Below, one piece after another: positions 7,601-9,720 of a stretch of 9,720 nucleotides of DNA. Both the position numbers and the translations under genes were made by a program. Source of the DNA: Candidatus Sericytochromatia bacterium (GTDB taxonomy: Bacteria; Cyanobacteriota; Sericytochromatia; UBA7694); contig CAJYHH010000168.1 in assembly GCA_913773825.1 (NCBI GenBank), forward strand, positions 1-9,720. The letters are read 5' to 3'. Positions within the stretch are counted from its first letter, which is position 1. The number at the start of each line of letters is the position of its first letter. Below the pieces are notes generated by a model. It did no database searches, was not told the DNA's origin, and saw only the letters and a list, made by a program, of their open reading frames with translations.

Positions 7601-8214
7601 GCAAATTTTTCGTAAACGCTTTCACCGGCTTGGACCCTTGCCATCTCTTGTAAATGGTTATCACGGCGCTTGTGCAGGGTTTCTAATTCATAACTCAGCT
7701 GCCCGATTATCTGCTCTGGGTTTAAGCCTATAAAATCAGCAAAGCTTCGATTGCAGCCCAGGATGCGGCAGTCTAGATCTGTGTAATAGACAAATTCAGG
7801 GACCGCATCCAGCAAACTGCTAAAGAGCGCCTGATTACCCGTTGTCATGTCAAGCGGAGCAAGCCCCAGATCAAACGCCCAACCTTTCAGATAGTTTTCT
7901 CCGTCCTGCAGGCTGCTGCGCCCTCTCAGCCAAACTTTACGGTTGCCTTCACGCCGGGTTTTAAGCTCACAGACCCAGTTAAAGTCCTGATCAGGGAGAA
8001 GATTTGCAAGTTCAGCCTGCTGGCTCGGACTTAAGAGCTCCGCGATTGACATATCATCCTGTAAAAAAGCAGCAGCCGAATAACCGGTTATCGCTTTAAC
8101 GCCCTCACTGATCCAGACCGCGCTGAATGACGCATCCTGGCGACAGCAAAAGCCAAAGCCCGGTAAAAGCGTCTGCATGGCGGCTAAGGGGGCATGTTCA
8201 AAGGACTGATCCAT
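4699..8214 (-). CDS. Hybrid sensor histidine kinase: PAS x4, HisKA, HATPase, REC, REC, HPt
   Basis: A 1171-residue phosphorelay kinase with no evident membrane segment, so probably cytoplasmic. In order: four PAS-type sensor segments (about 16-118, divergent; 129-241; 253-371; 383-503), a charged linker (504-525), HisKA with MSHEIRTPLH (phospho-His533), and HATPase with the N box NLVGNAIKF (Asn650), G1 DTGIGI (682-687) and G2 GGTGLGL (711-717). REC1 has DD775-776, phospho-Asp823, Thr851 and Lys873. REC2 has ED921-922, phospho-Asp968, Thr998 and Lys1020. A C-terminal HPt has HAIRGAAANLG (His1113). All phosphotransfer residues are intact, so a His-Asp-His relay is expected, as in BarA/EvgS-like kinases. 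The PAS ligands are unknown; no heme or flavin motif is evident. No partner response regulator lies next to it. A perfect TATAAT 7 nt before the ATG and the lack of a Shine-Dalgarno point to a leaderless mRNA. Confidence 0.96.
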   Translation of the reverse strand: MDQSFEHAPLAAMQTLLPGFGFCCRQDASFSAVWISEGVKAITGYSAAAFLQDDMSIAELLSPSQQAELANLLPDQDFNWVCELKTRREGNRKVWLRGRSSLQDGENYLKGWAFDLGLAPLDMTTGNQALFSSLLDAVPEFVYYTDLDCRILGCNRSFADFIGLNPEQIIGQLSYELETLHKRRDNHLQEMARVQAGESVYEKFALMHRGQLKHFELIKVPYHREQDMIGLIAIGRDITAQQQQADELQHSAEAFRQLLEGMPVPVLVIPQHDLLNPPYVNAAFTKFFGWEPHDIPDITTWSLKSFRDPDYRAEMLTKISSILTALHPEQPHSETLTLWLSCKSGEQRRVEATASLAGERIIITYHDITDLKQAEVALRESEARTRQMLDAVPAGIFVVDYRGQAIYANQRAREISGRGKRLSDPAFRPEHADQTYFTLAGQPYPFEQLPLVRALKGEAAEADDVMLWQAPDAIPLEIKASPIRDEQGRISHAVAVFDDISERQRRERELIEARQKAEDASRAKGEFLANMSHEIRTPLHAIIGLNQLLLRTNLEDRQLDYVRSNQQAAQNLLGILNDILDMSKIEAGMLHLERTAFELNEVLDNLFNLLGRRAQEKGLELVVKMGESLPSQLIGDPLRLEQVLVNLVGNAIKFTHRGEVSLSVRLLAQDQQSVKLCFEVRDTGIGISESEGARLFQAFSQADTSTTRNFGGTGLGLSISRVLVGLMGGQISFTSQAGQGSCFYFDVVLGSQAETSHAQHQLPIDLSHKRILVIDDHQIVLDILSDYLSRFGIKTDIWLASPDNLPELQRLSQSQRFDLILVDWRLPGLDLASLIKPFEQQTPAPQRVLMTAAAPDELPQTGLTGEFKRVLHKPITPSQLYNLLSDTFGETQTLRPQPEVQDNYFKELLLPFQGTRILLVEDHPVNQRVARELLEGYGFIIDIAANGAEALMILDKQASDFYALVLMDLQMPVMDGFEATRLIRARKRFCHLPILAMTADAIEGVKAKALDAGMNDYLTKPIDLDQLLGQIHRWLLQAPAPITAKVAVTSSSQPDFPPIPGMDLKSALRRTGGNRALYLDLLTECANIMHQQRQQLTQALAEVETKPAISLAHAIRGAAANLGLVEIAKSMGELETALKAGAEHQPFWQSAQAALDQFDAQLPHLNQLLKT

Positions 8215-8221
8215 GCTTCAA

Positions 8222-8227
8222 ATTATA
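8222..8227 (-). promoter_or_regulatory. -10 box (TATAAT) of the hybrid kinase, leaderless start predicted
   Basis: On the minus strand a perfect TATAAT is followed by only seven bases (TTGAAGC) and then the ATG at 8214. Transcription would begin at or within about two bases of the start codon. No convincing -35 is present at 16-18 nt. It lies downstream of the terminator at 8281-8303, as expected for the kinase's own promoter. Confidence 0.6.
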
Positions 8228-8280
8228 CGCGCTTTGATTCAATTCGACTCCCAGACGTCATCGCCAGCATAAAAAAAGCT

Positions 8281-8303
8281 AAAAGCGGCTAAAAACCGCT
8301 TTT
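8281..8303 (-). terminator. Rho-independent terminator upstream of the hybrid kinase
   Basis: AAAAGCGG (8281-8288) pairs with CCGCTTTT (8296-8303) around a 7-nt loop. On the minus strand the stem is followed by AGCTTTTTTT, so it best stops transcripts arriving from 8728-9720. On the plus strand TTTT also ends the stem, so it could work both ways. Confidence 0.7.
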
Positions 8304-8727
8304 GACAAGCGCTTGAAGCAAGAAAACCTTGCGATAGACTGACTTTGCTGAGACAAATTTAAGTTTATCCAGCCTTAAACCAGACAGGTCTGATTTAACT
8401 TAAACAGCCAGTAGACAACATCAGCAATAAAGGCTATCTAAATTTAAAATCAGGCATCTTAGGTAAGATATTCAGAGAAATAGGGTGGGAAGACTGTTTT
8501 TAGAAGGATTTGAAAATGCAAAAAGCTCGCTATCGTAAAACAGCCCTTGCTCTCTCTTGAGTATGTGTCAGCCTTTAGCTTCAGGCAGACTCTCAGACAG
8601 TTGTGTCGGTCTTCAGCATATTAGTGAAGGAAGTTAGTGAAGGAGATTAGTCGCCTTAGGCCCAATCAAAAAACGGACGCCAGCTTAGGCTCTGGTCATT
8701 GCCGGAGTCTAGGTTTTCAGGACGGCT
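8304..8727. other. Noncoding stretch upstream of the kinase terminator
   Basis: About 420 nt without a standard gene. It holds an 8-bp inverted repeat, TTTAAGTT (8358-8365) and AACTTAAA (8397-8404), enclosing CAGACAGGTCTG; a small GCAAG/CTTGC hairpin near 8328-8342; an 11-nt direct repeat TTAGTGAAGGA at 8621-8631 and 8634-8644; a T-run (TTTTTTG on minus, about 8668-8673) 55 nt past the stop at 8728; and a plus-strand mini-ORF listed separately. It may be a long 3' UTR, an unrecognised RNA, or gene decay. Confidence 0.4.
8516..8560 (+). pseudogene. Plus-strand mini-ORF with good RBS, possibly the remnant of an exported protein
   Basis: AAGGA lies 7 nt before ATG, and the frame encodes MQKARYRKTALALS before TGA. 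A basic n-region followed by a hydrophobic stretch resembles the start of a signal peptide. Beyond the TGA the same frame reads VCVSL, stop, then LQADSQTVVSVFSILVKEVSEGD to a stop at about 8650, as if nonsense changes had broken a short secreted-protein gene. A leader peptide or chance are equally possible. Confidence 0.25.
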
Positions 8728-8973
8728 TTATTTGTCTGCTTGTAGCTGACTGCCATGAATGGTGGCCTGAAAGCCTAAAATAGCACCAAGGGCAATTTCA
8801 AAAGTGTCCTGACGTTTTTTTAGCGTATTCGCTACCAGCATCAGCTCATCTGGGGTTGAAATCTGCTCAAGTCCAGATTCGCGCAACACAACCCGAAGCA
8901 GACGTTCACCCGGTCCTTCACCGAGTAAGCGTACGGCCTTTTCATAAGCAAGTTGATGGAGACGCTGATTCAT
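8728..8973 (-). CDS. Small helical protein (81 aa), unknown function, downstream of a hybrid kinase
   Basis: An 81-residue protein I cannot assign to a family. It is predicted mostly alpha-helical and looks compact, with no signal peptide or transmembrane segment. Visible blocks are KAVRLLGEGPGERLLRVVLRESGLEQISTPDEL (about 13-44), then LVANTLKKRQDTFEIALGAILGFQA. The GxGxERLL then TPDEL pattern looks like a folded domain rather than random coding. The ATG at 8973 directly follows an in-frame TAA, which fixes the start. The nearest AAGG is about 17 nt upstream, too far for a normal Shine-Dalgarno, so translation may be coupled to the kinase gene ending 25 nt upstream. This two-gene arrangement suggests a regulator or adaptor of that kinase, which is inference. 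Confidence 0.75.
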   Translation of the reverse strand: MNQRLHQLAYEKAVRLLGEGPGERLLRVVLRESGLEQISTPDELMLVANTLKKRQDTFEIALGAILGFQATIHGSQLQADK

Positions 8974-8998
8974 TTAAACGCTTTTTAAAACCTTGTCC

Positions 8999-9720
8999 TT
9001 AGGCCTTGTGTTCCAGTTCAGCCAGTCTGGCCAAGGCCCGTTCAAGCTCGTCACGGGCCTGAATCACAGCGTTACCGGCTTCTTCGGATTGGGTGATAAC
9101 TTCAGCGGCTAAAGCTTCAGCAGCGGTCCGGGCCTGATGTTCACGCGCCAGAGATTCCTGCAGCTCTTGAGTTTTTTCATCACGGACGCGGGCAATTTCA
9201 ATCTGAGCCGCCACCCGCGCCAAAAACTCACCGGCTGTAAACGGTTTGACAATATAATCATTGGCGCCGGCGTTCATGCCTTCGGCTGTTTTGTTATCAC
9301 CAGCACGAGCTGATGACAAAATCACCGGCAGGGTCTGCGTACGCACATCCGCACGCAGGGTCCGCACCAGTTCAAGTCCGTCAATCTCTGGCATCATCAC
9401 ATCAGAGACCACCAGTGCAGGGAGATCTGCTTGAAGTTGCTCAAGTGCTTCACGACCATTGGCAGCCGTTGTCACGCGGTAGTCAGAGCGGTTCAGCAAG
9501 CGGGTCAGATAGTCGCGGACATCTGCATTGTCATCCACCAGCAGCACATGGGCTCCATGACCGGATGAGGTTGTGCTGCTTTCAAGCTGGGCATCCCTTA
9601 ACCAGCCACTGGCCTCTGCGGCATAAGTCCGGGCCCGGTCCGACGGACTTGAGACACTTGAACCTGAGACAATCGCTTCACTGGGCAAATGAGCATGCCC
9701 AAATGGGATTGTCACCCGAA
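8999..9720 (-). CDS. Hybrid histidine kinase, C-terminal end with receiver domain and coiled coil (partial at the right edge)
   Basis: The frame stays open through the right edge (reading RVTIPFGHAHLP), so this is not a free-standing response regulator. That segment is the last beta-strand of a HATPase domain plus the HLP linker typical of large PAS/GAF hybrid kinases. A GTG at 9715 could mimic a start. Numbering from there: a linker at about 10-54; a receiver domain at 56-175 with DD61-62, phospho-Asp105 (VVSDVMMP), Ser135 in ILSSARAG and Lys157 (YIVKPF); then a charged coiled coil at about 178-238 rich in Glu, Ala, Arg and Leu, which ends the protein. All receiver residues are intact, so phosphotransfer from the unseen kinase core is expected. 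The 81-aa gene follows after 25 nt. The sensor domains lie outside the window. Confidence 0.88.
   Translation of the reverse strand, partial: RVTIPFGHAHLPSEAIVSGSSVSSPSDRARTYAAEASGWLRDAQLESSTTSSGHGAHVLLVDDNADVRDYLTRLLNRSDYRVTTAANGREALEQLQADLPALVVSDVMMPEIDGLELVRTLRADVRTQTLPVILSSARAGDNKTAEGMNAGANDYIVKPFTAGEFLARVAAQIEIARVRDEKTQELQESLAREHQARTAAEALAAEVITQSEEAGNAVIQARDELERALARLAELEHKA

Noticed and set aside
8999..9715. Reading the right-edge gene as a complete stand-alone response regulator starting at 9715
   Set aside because: The putative start is a GTG inside RVTIPFGHAHLP, the end of a HATPase domain, and the frame is open to the window edge.
1..9720. CRISPR array, tRNA, rRNA, insertion sequence or toxin-antitoxin pair
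   Set aside because: I saw no regularly spaced direct repeats of CRISPR length, no cloverleaf, no transposase frame and no convincing toxin-antitoxin pair.

Overview
The window comes from a bacterium of moderate G+C with AT-rich spacers. Exported-protein signal sequences and large multi-PAS hybrid kinases suggest a free-living, environment-sensing, probably Gram-negative organism. I cannot assign a phylum: a bacteriophytochrome with its own heme oxygenase occurs in many proteobacteria, Deinococcus relatives, cyanobacterial relatives and others. All genes are on the minus strand except one short-chain dehydrogenase (2647-3429).

Left part (1-1655, minus): a red/far-red light-sensing module. 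A heme oxygenase (bphO, 1008-1655), which makes the chromophore biliverdin, lies upstream of a bacteriophytochrome (bphP). BphP runs off the left edge, so only its PAS and most of its GAF domain are visible. The biliverdin-binding Cys and the GAF signature residues are present. A 9-nt tandem repeat sits over the bphO stop codon. A strong intrinsic terminator (1701-1732) insulates this module from the next gene.

Middle (1764-4609): a small exported protein with three copies of a P-[AS]-H-[KQ]-[IL]-A motif, expressed from a promoter that carries a 20-bp perfect palindrome; a roughly 460-nt AT-rich spacer; a divergently transcribed NAD-type short-chain dehydrogenase with a strong ribosome binding site; a 16-bp hairpin between convergent genes; and an exported serine beta-lactamase-like hydrolase.

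Right part (4699-9720, minus): a 1171-residue hybrid histidine kinase (four PAS, HisKA, HATPase, two receivers, HPt). Its perfect TATAAT box is so close to the ATG that the mRNA is predicted to be leaderless. Upstream is a noncoding stretch of about 510 nt with a terminator and a possible decayed ORF. At the right edge lie an unrecognised 81-residue protein and the C-terminal end of a second hybrid kinase, whose kinase core lies beyond the window.

The common theme is signal perception: a photoreceptor with its chromophore supply and two complex phosphorelay kinases. No DNA-binding response regulator or other output is visible. I do not see a clearly new multi-gene system. The most unusual items are the repeat-motif exported protein with its palindromic operator, the leaderless kinase start, and the small ORF paired with the right-edge hybrid kinase.
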